From Melieria omissa (Eukaryota; Arthropoda; Insecta; Diptera; Ulidiidae), in assembly GCA_963971225.1 (NCBI GenBank), contig OZ020269.1, positions 77,352,450 to 77,416,449 on the forward strand: a stretch of 64,000 nt of DNA, in the 5' to 3' direction. The translations under genes were made by a program, and so were the position numbers. Positions 54,030 through 64,000 of the stretch are shown piece after piece. Each line of letters opens with the position of its first letter. Position 1 is the first letter of the stretch. The notes under the pieces are model-generated. The model was not told the DNA's origin, did not search any database, and was given only the letters and a program-made list of their open reading frames with translations.

Positions 54030-57000
54030 AAACTTGACAGACTACGCAATTCTTAAGTGTTAATTTTTTTTTTTAATATTTACTTGCCTTTTTTCAGGAA
54101 AAAAAACTACAGTTGATACGTTGAATAACCATATGAATGCGATTTTTTTTGACGAGTATGCTTGACATAAACAGTTCAGGGGTTAGGGAGCCTATTTTCA
54201 TAATTTTGTTTGAAAAAAGCAAAGAAACGTTTTTCTTCAATGCCTTTTAAAAATACTATAGCTTTATAACGTAATTTTTGATTGAAATACATATTTATTA
54301 AATGATGATTTTCAAAAATAGCTAACAGAAAAAAACTAAACTAAACTATCGGAGATCGAATAAATTCGTCAGTGAACTATATTTTAGGTGTCAAAGGCTC
54401 CTACGTTTTTTAACAATGGTGGAGCTCGTTAAATATTTCATTAAAGGTATGTATTTGTAGAATATACTTTCAGTTACCAATGGAATAGGTTAGATTAGGT
54501 TGGAGTGGCAGCATTCTTCTAATAAAACTAATTTTAGCACAAAGGGACGCCACGACTCCCCATTTAAGGCATTTAGATCCACGACGAATTCAATTCAAAA
54601 TTTTAGTAGTAAGGTTATTGGTAAGGTAACGAGTACCTTCGATTTTGAGTTTTTTCCATCGTAATAAGTTTAATTGATTGCTCCCTGTTAGTCTGAATAG
54701 ATGTGAATATTCGCCTTGCATAAGTGATGTACTTCGAAGCTTGCACTAAGTCACAGATAGACGCCACAATTAAAGTAGATAAAGTGGGAGTCTTAACCCC
54801 ATTTTCACATTTTCCCCTTTTCCATCTTATTGTCTTACTTGAAACTTTCTGTATAAATGCCAATTGAGTCATCAGTCAGTATTTTGTTCCGCATACAGTC
54901 CGCTTTACTGTAGATAGGCTCTTGAAGTCCGCATTTGTTGGTACTGGGTCAACCAATCATTTATCTCTGACAAAAACCTGTCGAACCCGCTCAGGTAAGT
55001 TGCAGTATAAAACTGTAATGTAAAACTTTTTGCATAAAGGTTAATTTTTAAGTCTGAAGAAATGTTCTAGTGTAGTGAAAAATACACCATCTTAAATGGA
55101 CTATAATTGTTATTTTTTAAATCTTTCGCTTTTGTTTCCCGTCCAAGTTACTTTGAGGGCAACATGAAGTTAAGAACACGACCACGCCCACATCCCAAAA
55201 CTTTTGCTTGTGGTCTAACACACCAACCACTTCTTAAATTGATTAAAAGCTTTAAGACTTATTGCCGACTTTCGCTATGTTTTGGTCTATGAGCATTTAA
55301 GCATTATAATGGTTTTGAACCCATAACAAGAATGTACATAGATGAAGTACATTCTTGCGCTTCGCATTTTCTTACTAAAAGGTTAAAAGTAAAAGCGGAA
55401 AACTAAAAATTAAATGCGCCGACAACATGTTTTTATAACGATTTTCTACATAAAATGTAATATAAAACATTTAGAACTATTATTTCGAGAGTTGACCAAA
55501 AACAATTTTTTAATTAAACTAAAAATTAAAATTTGTATGAAATCGATAGTAAAATTCAAGTTGCACCATCGATGCCAACGATACTTGTCTTTTTTTATAG
55601 GCATTTCCTTGGGGAAAAAATAGCTAGAAAAGGGTGCGTGCAAAACATGTAGGTGTGTGACATTTGCGAGATGGACAAAACCAACAATTTAACTATGTTA
55701 ATTTATAACCGAGAGCGGCTTTTAATTATTAGTCCATGATAGTTTTGCACGACTACTTGCTACTCACCTCTATCGAGTCGAAGAAAATAATGCTCCAGAG
55801 AAAAGCTTAAGAAAAGGTTAAATTCGCAAATGAGTGCAACTCAGGTGGCCATTGCATGTACGTTATGTATGAATGCGTGTATGTATTGTATGTATGTACT
55901 ATAGGTGTGCAGTTAAGTAGTTCGAAACGTTCATAATACTTAGTACCACAATTTAACAATTAATTACAAACAAGTATTGGGTATCGCTTTTTCGCCGCTT
56001 GTCCTCCAACTATTTGTCTTGCTCGTGACGATCTCAGCAATACAATGGCAATAATAGAGTAATATAATGTTGCTTTCAAATTGCAATTCGACAACGGCTT
56101 TTGATTACTTGCGATTAATTTGTTTTTTGGTTTCATCATTGAAAATGTGTTCTTCATCTTCTATTTATTCCCTTTTATGTATATTGACTGTTAGTATACA
56201 CTATGTATGTATATAAATATATATATGTATATATATATATATATATTGTATATATGCTACATAAGGTCGGTTGGATACTAAAATTGTGCAGTTTCGTGTA
56301 CGCTTTAGGAAAAAACAACAACTATAAAAGGCCAAAGTAGACATACATAAGTAGTGCATGTGCGTTGTGTGAGTGTGGTGGGATGGGGGTAGGGGGTGAA
56401 TTGGTGCATACATTACGTGGCTGGTTGGTGCACGGTGCCCAAATCACAACATTTACTTACGTGACTAAATTATTGTGCCTGATAACTTGTTTATGTGTGC
56501 AGCGTAAAAAAATTTTCGAAATTGTTGTTTTTATTTAATATTTAGAAATTTTTCTAGTTTTAGATATATATTTTATGTGTAAATGTGTATATACATAGCT
56601 ACTAAAAATTTCGTCCATTGCACGCTTCTAGAGCAATTTTTAGCGTTCATACCGTGTGCGTTGGTAGGTGTGGATGTGCTTTGGCATGTGTTGGCGTCTA
56701 GTCGCAGAAAGAGCCTAAAGGCCCAACCATATTCAGCATGTGCAATCCTACGGAAGAGAGAAAATTAACGGAAAGTACGAGTAAGCACGAAGGTTTCACG
56801 CCCGAGATAGACACTTTCGTGCTTAGGCTTTGCTGTCATTGTCTGCTGCAACATCCTCCAATGCTTTTTATTCTTTCAATTTATTTGAATATCCTTTGTC
56901 TCTTTTGTCATAAATATTTCGGTCTTTTTGCACACTGGAAATTAATTTTGCACTAAAATTCTCGTCCTTCATTGTTATAATTTTTTTGCTTTTTAGAGTT

Positions 57001-57080
57001 GCAAATTTTCAAACTTAAAAATTGAATGCATTCAAAATTTTAAACTTTACAGTTAAAAAAACCAGACATTTTCATAAGCA
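54030..57080. other. Unassigned non-coding sequence with simple repeats
   Basis: There is no supported gene. A (TA)n-type tract lies at 56214-56260, and ATGT/GTAT-rich stretches near 55860-55905. The phrase 'cacgaccacgcccacatccc' at 55180 resembles the Helitron-like units but is isolated. Confidence 0.4.
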
Positions 57081-57087
57081 TCAATTA

Positions 57088-58169
57088 CACAGCACAACAA
57101 AAACACTTTTTTTCTGTTGCATGGAGTTTTTCTACTGTTTCTTACTAATTTGGGTGCGCTGATTTCGAATCTATCCTCAGATTTTTTATAGCAGCTCTAG
57201 TTAGTGAGATATAGGCACCGTGTAATTTTTTCAGTTTTTCCTCTACTTGTTCCATATTTTTTATCGTAATTTTTAAACCAAAAACCCAATTGGCATGATT
57301 TTCACCTTATCGCATTAACAACACCACACGGCTTCTTTTCCGATGCAACTTATGTTCATAAGTTTTAAAAACCGGGGTAATTGGACCTCAAAGTCGGAAA
57401 ATATGGAATTTTAAGGCGTTTTCTTTGATAATCAAAAACATACAAATTTTTTGGTAATCAATTAACGAGTTAGGTGTGTAATGAAAGTCGACACATCAAA
57501 CATTACAACACAGCGAAATTATTTGGCGGAATACACATTCGCATCGAAATAATAGCAAAAATAGGGGCCTAAAAATATGCAAAGTTTTTAATTTTTTTTT
57601 GTTTCGAGCAATTCAAAATCTTTTTGTTTTTCGCTTATATTTCAGACTATAAATGGAATATATAAAAGAGCATATTTTGAGGCTCCTAATTTTTTAAGGA
57701 AAAAGTATGAAGTTGACTATGGTATATTTTTGTTATTATTTCGATGCGAAGGTGGATTCCGCCAAATAATTTGGCTGTGTTGTATTGCTTGATGTTTTTT
57801 CTTAAGATATTCATATACTTCATAACTTGATTTATGAAACGTCTGTACAATTTTCGCCATCAGAAAAAACGCCTTAAAATTCTATATTTTCCAACTTTGA
57901 AACCTTATTATAACGCCAATTTAGAACGCATAAAATTGATTAATATCAAAAAAAGATGGCGTGAAATGTTGTAAGTGCAACGATATATAAAACATGTCGA
58001 TAGGATTATTGGTTCAGAAATTAAAGAAAATTCGAAAAAGTGACACGCCCATTTTTTGCAAAAACTAGAGCTGTTACATAAAAACGGAGTATGGTTTTGA
58101 AATCTTCGTGAAAAAATGATTCAGATTCATGTAAAAAACTCCATGCAACAGACATGCTGTTGTGCAGTG
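57088..58169. mobile_element. CACTA-like foldback MITE, TTA duplication
   Basis: The ends are CACAGCACAACA and inward CACTGCACAACA, sharing TCTGTTGCATGGAGTTTTT a little further in, with TTA outside both (57085-57087, 58170-58172). CAC ends and a 3-bp duplication fit the CACTA/EnSpm group. The interior is a long imperfect palindrome: for example, 'ttatttggcggaat' (57519) and 'attccgccaaataa' (57758) are inverses, as are the longer surrounding tracts. Non-coding. Confidence 0.6.
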
Positions 58170-58172
58170 TTA

Positions 58173-60019
58173 TTAACATATCGAAAAGACATGTTTCTTC
58201 TGTGCAAAAAATATTTATTAAATTAAAATTGATTAATTAAAGTACATGGCAACTCTATTGGAATGCGCAAGGTACCCATGATACAATAACAAGGTTGACT
58301 AAGTACGGAGAGCCATGAAAATTGGAGTTCAAATTTCGGATCGAAAAGAAGATCGCCAGAGTGTCACAAGTATCAAAAAGTTCAATTTCGAAACTTAAAA
58401 TTTGCTAACAAAGTAGTTGTATATGCCTATTTTCATATTTGAAATTTAAGTTTTAAATAGAACATCGCTCACAATATTTTTATTTTTGTTGCTAAGGGAG
58501 ACGCAAATCCTTGCTGCCATTCAAATAGAAGTACTGTTGCCTTACGTAAACAAAGAATTTCGGAGAGGGCTTTCCGTTAGTTTCCGTTAGTTTACCTTGT
58601 TTATTGTATCATAATGCCGTGCTTTTGATGGTGGTCATGGTTGGGCCTTAAATCGCTGCATAGTTAGCGCTGCAAAGTTACCTTCTCTTCCGTTATGCAG
58701 CATGTGAGGCGTATAGTGTGCTGGGGGCTTGTAAGTACTATAGGTACAATTGGGACAATCAGGAAACAGAATAGAACAGTGTTGATAGATCAAAAGAGAG
58801 CGCTGATAGAGAACGTATCGAAGAGGGGAATGCGTTAATTAGGCGATCAACCTACAACAGGCCGAATTATCGGTAAGAACTCTATTCTGTGCATGCAGTT
58901 TAAGGGTTTCAGTTGTCGCGAGATGCCAGTTATGTTTGTAAGTGTTTAGGTTACAGTAATATCTATCCAGCTTTGTCGTACCTTTTTGAAAAAGAAGCTT
59001 TTTTGTGAATCTGTTGATCAGTTAGTGTGCTTTGTGCCGGTTTACATTTGCATGCATGTATGTAGGTAGGAAAATAACATTAGTTAGGACGGAATTGTGG
59101 TTTGCTAATGTTCTTCTTCTATTACTATGTATGATTTTAATCGCCTTTTAGGCTTACATACATTTTCGTATTTAAGGCGAGTTCCACTGTGGGTTTTACA
59201 TTGAAATTCACGCTGTAAGGCCATAAGTGCGTAAACGAATCCTTGAACAAGGTAGGAGTGTATGTGCACAGATCTGCTTTGAATTGACATCGTGGTGTTC
59301 CGATTTTACATTGTCAAATGCAATGGCAAGTAATGGTGCTTTGCTATATTGTGCCGCTTCGAATTGCCATTTGACATTGTGAAAATGTCGGCGAACGAAT
59401 CAAGTCGCTGTCATGAACTGCTTTCATAAAACTGGTCTTGTCATATTTCTACATTTAAATATTCAACTCTAGCTTTCACACGATTGAACACGTGATCTCT
59501 GCTTGCATACTTAAGTTCTTGCTAACCTAGAACTTTTTCTGCTTCGCTTTCTTCTTCTCTTCATAATTGGCTGCACAATTTGCTTTACTTCTCTTATTCT
59601 CTTTTACTGCGATCTCAACTCTCTTCTTGCCGTCATTCCTTACATCCAGTGTTCGGACCTGGCAAAACCAAGATCGTAGTGCCACCACCAAAAATAGCGT
59701 AGTGATTTTATGGACAATTTGGACACAATCAATTGAAGTTGCTATCGTCTGTCCTTTACAATCATCAATGCGTTGATTTGATATGATAAAAATATGTGAG
59801 CCAAAAAAAAAGTGACAACAATTGACGTATTTCGGCAACCGTGATTACAAAACCTGCAACACATAATTTATAATAACATAATTGGTAATCTTTTTAATAA
59901 TTGGTGCTGCCAAACCCTTTTTCCTACATTTTGCTTCGGCAAAAAAGCAGAGTGACGAAAAATCACTACGATCGTAGCAAAGCCCGAACATTGCTAACAT
60001 TTGTTCCGTTTTTGTTCTC
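58173..60019. other. Unassigned non-coding sequence
   Basis: No gene was recognised. The frame 59527-59838 (minus, 103 codons) is Lys-rich at its end and shows no known domain. Confidence 0.4.
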
Positions 60020-60022
60020 TAA

Positions 60023-60802
60023 GGGCCGTTTTCTCATCTTCCCGTTAAAGTGACCGGTAGCTAAAGTGAACTTTAGCTAAAGGTCACTTTAAAGTGGCCG
60101 GTAAATATTTTCGTTTTCTCATCTTCCTGATAAATATAAATTTAACAGGTCTGATTTTTTGGCATCACTGGTCAGCATTGGGCAGCACTTGGCGGCGCAA
60201 TCAGCTGTTTGTGAAAAATTATAATTATTTTTGAAGGAAAAAATAAAAATTTTGCCTGGCAAAATCTTGTTGATGCTTTTACTGGCAAATGGGGCGTGTC
60301 CCGATGTTGGAAATCGTTGAGGGACAAGTTTGACAGCTTAAAGCGCAAGTCCAAGCTGGAACTTGCAGCGCAGAAGAGCGAGACGTATCGCACAGGTGGC
60401 GGCCCAGCAGCGATTGGACATGTCAGCAGTGCAAAGCAGTGAAATAGTCAAATTGGCTGTTATATGTTATATTTGCCGCATTTTGTGACTCCGTACTTTT
60501 AAAAGCGTCTTCCAGTGCATGAATTTAAGAAACACGCCTATTTTCCATACCGAAAGATCTCAAATTCAAATTTCATTTCAAATTGTAATTTCATTATCAG
60601 CTGTTTTTTGTTTGTAAACAAACATATGCATGTACTTGGCACCATTTCCACTTAAAGTTCACTTTAAAGTTTAACAGCCACTCAATCCTCCCGGTAAATT
60701 TTATCGGGAGGATAGCTTAACGGGCAGATGAGAAAACGAAAATGCGTTTATCGGCCCGTTAAAGTGAACTTTAAAGTTAACGGGAAGATGAGAAAACGGC
60801 CC
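60023..60802. mobile_element. Harbinger-like MITE, TAA duplication
   Basis: The TIR GGGCCGTTTTCTCATCTTCC is perfect at both ends, with TAA outside (60020-60022, 60803-60805). Subterminal CCCGTTAAAGTGA and TTTAAAGTTAAC motifs recur inverted at both sides. In the middle, 'gcgcaagtccaagctgg' and similar phrases could be a decayed Myb/SANT-like coding remnant, but this is not certain. Confidence 0.8.
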
Positions 60803-60805
60803 TAA

Positions 60806-62860
60806 GTCATTTGCCTTTCACGGTGCCCGTTCTAATCTTCTCTTTCACTGCCAAGAGGTTCCTTATTTTCTGTAAGATTGTAAGGTACATGTGACTACTA
60901 AATGCTAAACTGAGAAAACGCTGTGTTCGATGTTTGATTTACTGAAATTGAGCTTAAGATGAGGACAACTTTGAAACACACAAATTGATTTCACTGACCA
61001 GAGTTTCGGGGCTCGTGGGGACAAGAGGCGCTACTAACAAATGCCAGCTACGCCGAATTCTTTTGCAGAAAAAAATCGAAACCAGAGTCAATGCTTTGAA
61101 CTATTTGACTATCAACTCACTTTATTTCTCGCAAACTCATTTCATTAGAAAGTTTTCTGATATCTTCAAACCAGCTGCACTCCACACCCATCAAATTAAA
61201 TCTTCATTAGATCTTATAAATCCAACCGATTTGTTTGTATTCGAATTTTTGTAGAAATCTTTTATCCTTTCTTAATACCATCTCATTAGACAAAAGCGTA
61301 ATTTTCAAGAATAACTGCTTTCTTTTAAGACCTTTATAACTCAATTGAATTCTTAAGTTCATCGCACGGTTCTCTTCTTCTGCTTTTTTGGAAAAATATA
61401 TATTTGTTCGCTTCCTTTACTTACAATACTGCGAGATGCGAGTTAACTGCTTCATTTTTCTCATCATGTGAATAGAACTTATCAAAACCTCGTGTAAGGT
61501 ATAAGGACCTCATATAAACTTATGCTTTGGCTATTTTTTCTTCAAGCGTTGTGTGCGACATATTTCTGCAGCTTTTTTAATTTCGTCCAAAGAGTCACTT
61601 TAGAATTTTAGAAAATGTGTTTCTCATTTTCTTTTATCTGTATTTTATCATACATAAATACAACAACAATAAAGATTGTTAATATCTCGTATAAGGTTGG
61701 AATATGCTCGCTACGGAGTACATGTATGTATGTACGTATGTCAGTGGTGCAAATTACAATACAATAAATCAGTTGTTTGGTGTTGGTAAAAAACTGAGCG
61801 AACACACGGTGCATTTTAATAAAAATACCATAAAATACACATAAAAGCCGTTAGGCTTTGGGAATTTACAAGATGAAGGCAATAATCTCAGTGCTGTCGG
61901 TGCGAATATTCAAATATTTTCATAATATAATATATCGTATATAATTTGTTTGCTTATACTGTTACTGTTTTTGTTTTTCTTTAATTGTATTCATACGTTA
62001 AAAAATATTTAAGTGCATTTGTGGTCTTGGTATCACAATAAAAGTGCAGTGCATTTTTTCTCTATATTCTAAACATAAACAAATATATTGGTTTTGATTT
62101 AGGTTGCTAGGATTTGAGATTGTTCTCTTGGCGATAAACAGATAGTTTTGCTCGTTTTGACCGAATAGTTGTCGATTAAAGCGATACAATTGAAAAAGTG
62201 TGAACCGAACCAAAGTGTGGAGCCGCACTACTACTGCTAACGGCAAAAGAGCCAATAAGTATTGACTCGTGTCGGTGTAGGCATGAGTGAGAACTTGAAA
62301 CAAATTATGATATTTATATTTAGATTTAACCGAAAACTTGAATGAATCGAACTCCGAAATATGAACCAGTCCAAACTGACAGGGACATTTCTCATCCGTT
62401 TGCCATGAAAACTGAGCGCTAAATGCGTTCGCGATAGCGGCACATATTTGCCCCACTTTCTTGTTAGTTTGTTGCTGGTGTTGTGTGTTGTGTGCTTTTC
62501 TGCAGTTTCTGCAGTTGGTTATAGCATTTTTAAGTGCGGTGACGTTGTTCTTGAAGTGATGTGGCGTTGACGTTGTACAAGCGAACAGAAATATTGAAAT
62601 GCCAAAATTTAGTTAAAACCCTTTAAATTAACTTCACAATTATTGTAGGGATTTTTGAATGTTTTATAAATCGGGCTAAATGAAAGAGAAGTCAATTGAT
62701 GAAATTAAAATACATTTGCTTCAGTTAAGAACGTTTCTAACGATAAAATGGGGAAAAATAGCATATGAAAAAGTACCTACTCAATAAATTAAAAGTAGAA
62801 ATAAAATGAAAAACTCTCATTAAATGTGAAATATTAAATGATAATATTAAGCGCAACTTA
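60806..62860. other. Unassigned non-coding sequence
   Basis: The longest frame (61998-62456, minus, 152 codons) has no recognisable motif and unbiased composition. I see no splice-flanked homology to a known protein. Confidence 0.35.
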
Positions 62861-63577
62861 TCTATATATTAACATAACATTGTCTCTCCTGACTGATTCA
62901 TCATCGCCCAGCCCAAACCGCTGAAGCTACAAACATGAAATTTCAACTGTAGATATTTTTAAGAAATTGAAGCTCCGCTAAGACGTGATTTTTTGAAATT
63001 TGGGTTAAAGTGTTGTATGAAAAAGATGGTAAAAATGCTTCAAGTCATAAATGATTCAACACGTATTTTTTAGTTAAAAAAAAACAACTTAATTAAACTG
63101 GGTTAAGATTCACATATAAAAGACTATGGGAAAGGCATGAACTGATGGCCCTATTGACTCCAAAATTATTGAAAATACTTCAAATACAAAATAATTAAAA
63201 ACATGTTTTTCATTTTTTTGCAAACGGTGAAGGTCAATACTTTGTTTGGGGAAACATGATTTAATGAACCTGATTGATTTCAAATATGAGGTTATCATTT
63301 CGAATGGGAAATTATTTGATTTTCATCAATATCTGACAGGTCAAAACAGGGTGACGAAAAATTATAGTATTGGGCTCATTGAGCTTCAGGTTTGGAGAAA
63401 GTACTTGAAATCATTGAAAAGTCAACACATATCTTTTAGTGTTCGGAAATCAACATCAGACGGGGTAACGAGGATTATTAAAAGTTTGTGCGAATAAAAA
63501 TAAAATCATAAACTGAGTAAGGATTATTGCAATGAAATCATAAAATTTGTACATGCAAATCCGCCGGGCCTTGCTAG
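62861..63577 (+). mobile_element. Helitron-like element with TC and CTAG ends
   Basis: It starts A|TCTATATATTAACATAAC and ends GGGCCTTGCTAG|T, matching the 5'-TC and 3'-CTRR ends and the A/T host site of Helitrons. The early block 'gactcatcatcgcccag'-type (here TGATTCATCATCGCCCAGCC) is familiar from insect non-autonomous Helitrons. There is no Rep/helicase coding. The open frame 63246-63497 inside is probably fortuitous. Confidence 0.55.
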
Positions 63578-63696
63578 TAAAATGTAAAACACAAAATAAA
63601 AAATTATCTTAAAAAAAAAATTAAATAGCGACGAAAAAAGAATTGTAAATATATGTATATAATATGTATAACTAATTAAATAACAAATGCCTAATA

Positions 63697-64000
63697 CGAG
63701 GACGGGTCAATAAGTCCGTGACTTTTTGAATTTCCCGCCTCTTAATTGAAATGGCAACACTGCTACCGTCAACAGTCATCTGTCAGTTGACTCTTGTCAA
63801 AAATTGAACAAGCTGCGACATTTAGTTTGTTTTTGACAGCCGTTAATATCAGACTACCGCGTTGACTGAGAAGAAAATGGAAAAAAGTAAATTTCGTGTG
63901 CTCATGTGCAGCTTCCATGGCAAAAATCCATGAATTGGGCTACGAATTGCTCCCTCATCCCACCTATTCACCCGATCTAGCCCCAAGTGACTATTTCTTG
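63697..64000 (+). mobile_element. Deleted mariner, cut by window edge
   Basis: It begins CGAGGACGGGTCAATAAGTC after TA (63695-63696). The transposase start MEKSKFRVLM (ATG 63877) is joined by a large deletion to the catalytic C-terminal part, MAKIHELGYELLPHPTYSPD and LAPSDYF. The right end is outside the window. Confidence 0.85.

Noticed and set aside
59527..59838. Possible small lysine-rich protein gene (minus strand)
   Set aside because: No homology is recognised, the tail is low-complexity, and there are no signals of transcription.
61998..62456. 152-codon minus-strand frame as a gene
   Set aside because: Composition matches non-coding AT-rich DNA, no domain is visible, and there is no conserved start context.

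Overview
This window looks like accessory DNA from a higher dipteran genome (a tephritid-type fruit fly is plausible, but the species cannot be fixed from the sequence). It is AT-rich and dominated by transposable elements. I can support only one host gene: an apparently intronless P-protein/hoepel-like (OCA2 family) membrane transporter at 16592-18745 (+), with poly(A) signals at 18908-18942. I saw no rRNA, functional tRNA or CRISPR. Everything else I can name is mobile DNA or unassigned AT-rich sequence.

Region 1 (about 3.0-10 kb) is one nested stack: a jockey-type LINE fragment is split by a 6.3 kb TIR element (3645-9900). That element holds a hAT element with a perfect 8-bp duplication (4147-8372), which holds a second hAT element, also with a perfect 8-bp duplication (4556-7053). 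Inside are a tRNA-derived SINE, a TA-flanked element and a TTAA-flanked foldback element. A mariner relic (7278-8213) sits in the outer hAT and a Transib-like element (8570-9538) in the 6.3 kb element.

Region 2 (about 10-24.7 kb) has Helitron-like and pogo-like pieces, a TTAA-flanked MITE, a Transib-like copy, the transporter gene, a candidate solo LTR with two minisatellites, a 1.6 kb CACAGTG-ended element with an acidic ORF, and a nearly intact irritans-type mariner (23398-24689).

Region 3 (24.7-42.5 kb) is a second stack. One LINE on the minus strand (ORF1, endonuclease, reverse transcriptase) is interrupted by a pogo-like element (which itself holds a mariner with 200-bp inverted arms), by a Tc1-type composite, and by a Tc3-like element with long TIRs spanning 26013-35988. 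The Tc3-like element is split by a Transib-like copy, which is split by another LINE, which is split by a younger copy of the same Transib-like family.

Region 4 (42.5-64 kb) has the second copy of the 1.6 kb acidic-ORF element, a deleted Tc1 element, two head-to-tail 2.4 kb elements sharing one TA, Harbinger-like and CACTA-like MITEs, Helitron-like copies, and the left end of a deleted mariner cut by the window edge.

The most notable signal is the Transib-like family (copies at 8570, 14477, 27282/34279, 30651). Its ends are CACAGTG, the exact V(D)J recombination-signal heptamer. A nonamer-like ACAAAA core lies 13 bp away at one end and exactly 23 bp away at the other, with 5-bp target duplications of the form CNNYG. 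This is a 12/23-type asymmetric terminus on an insect transposon.
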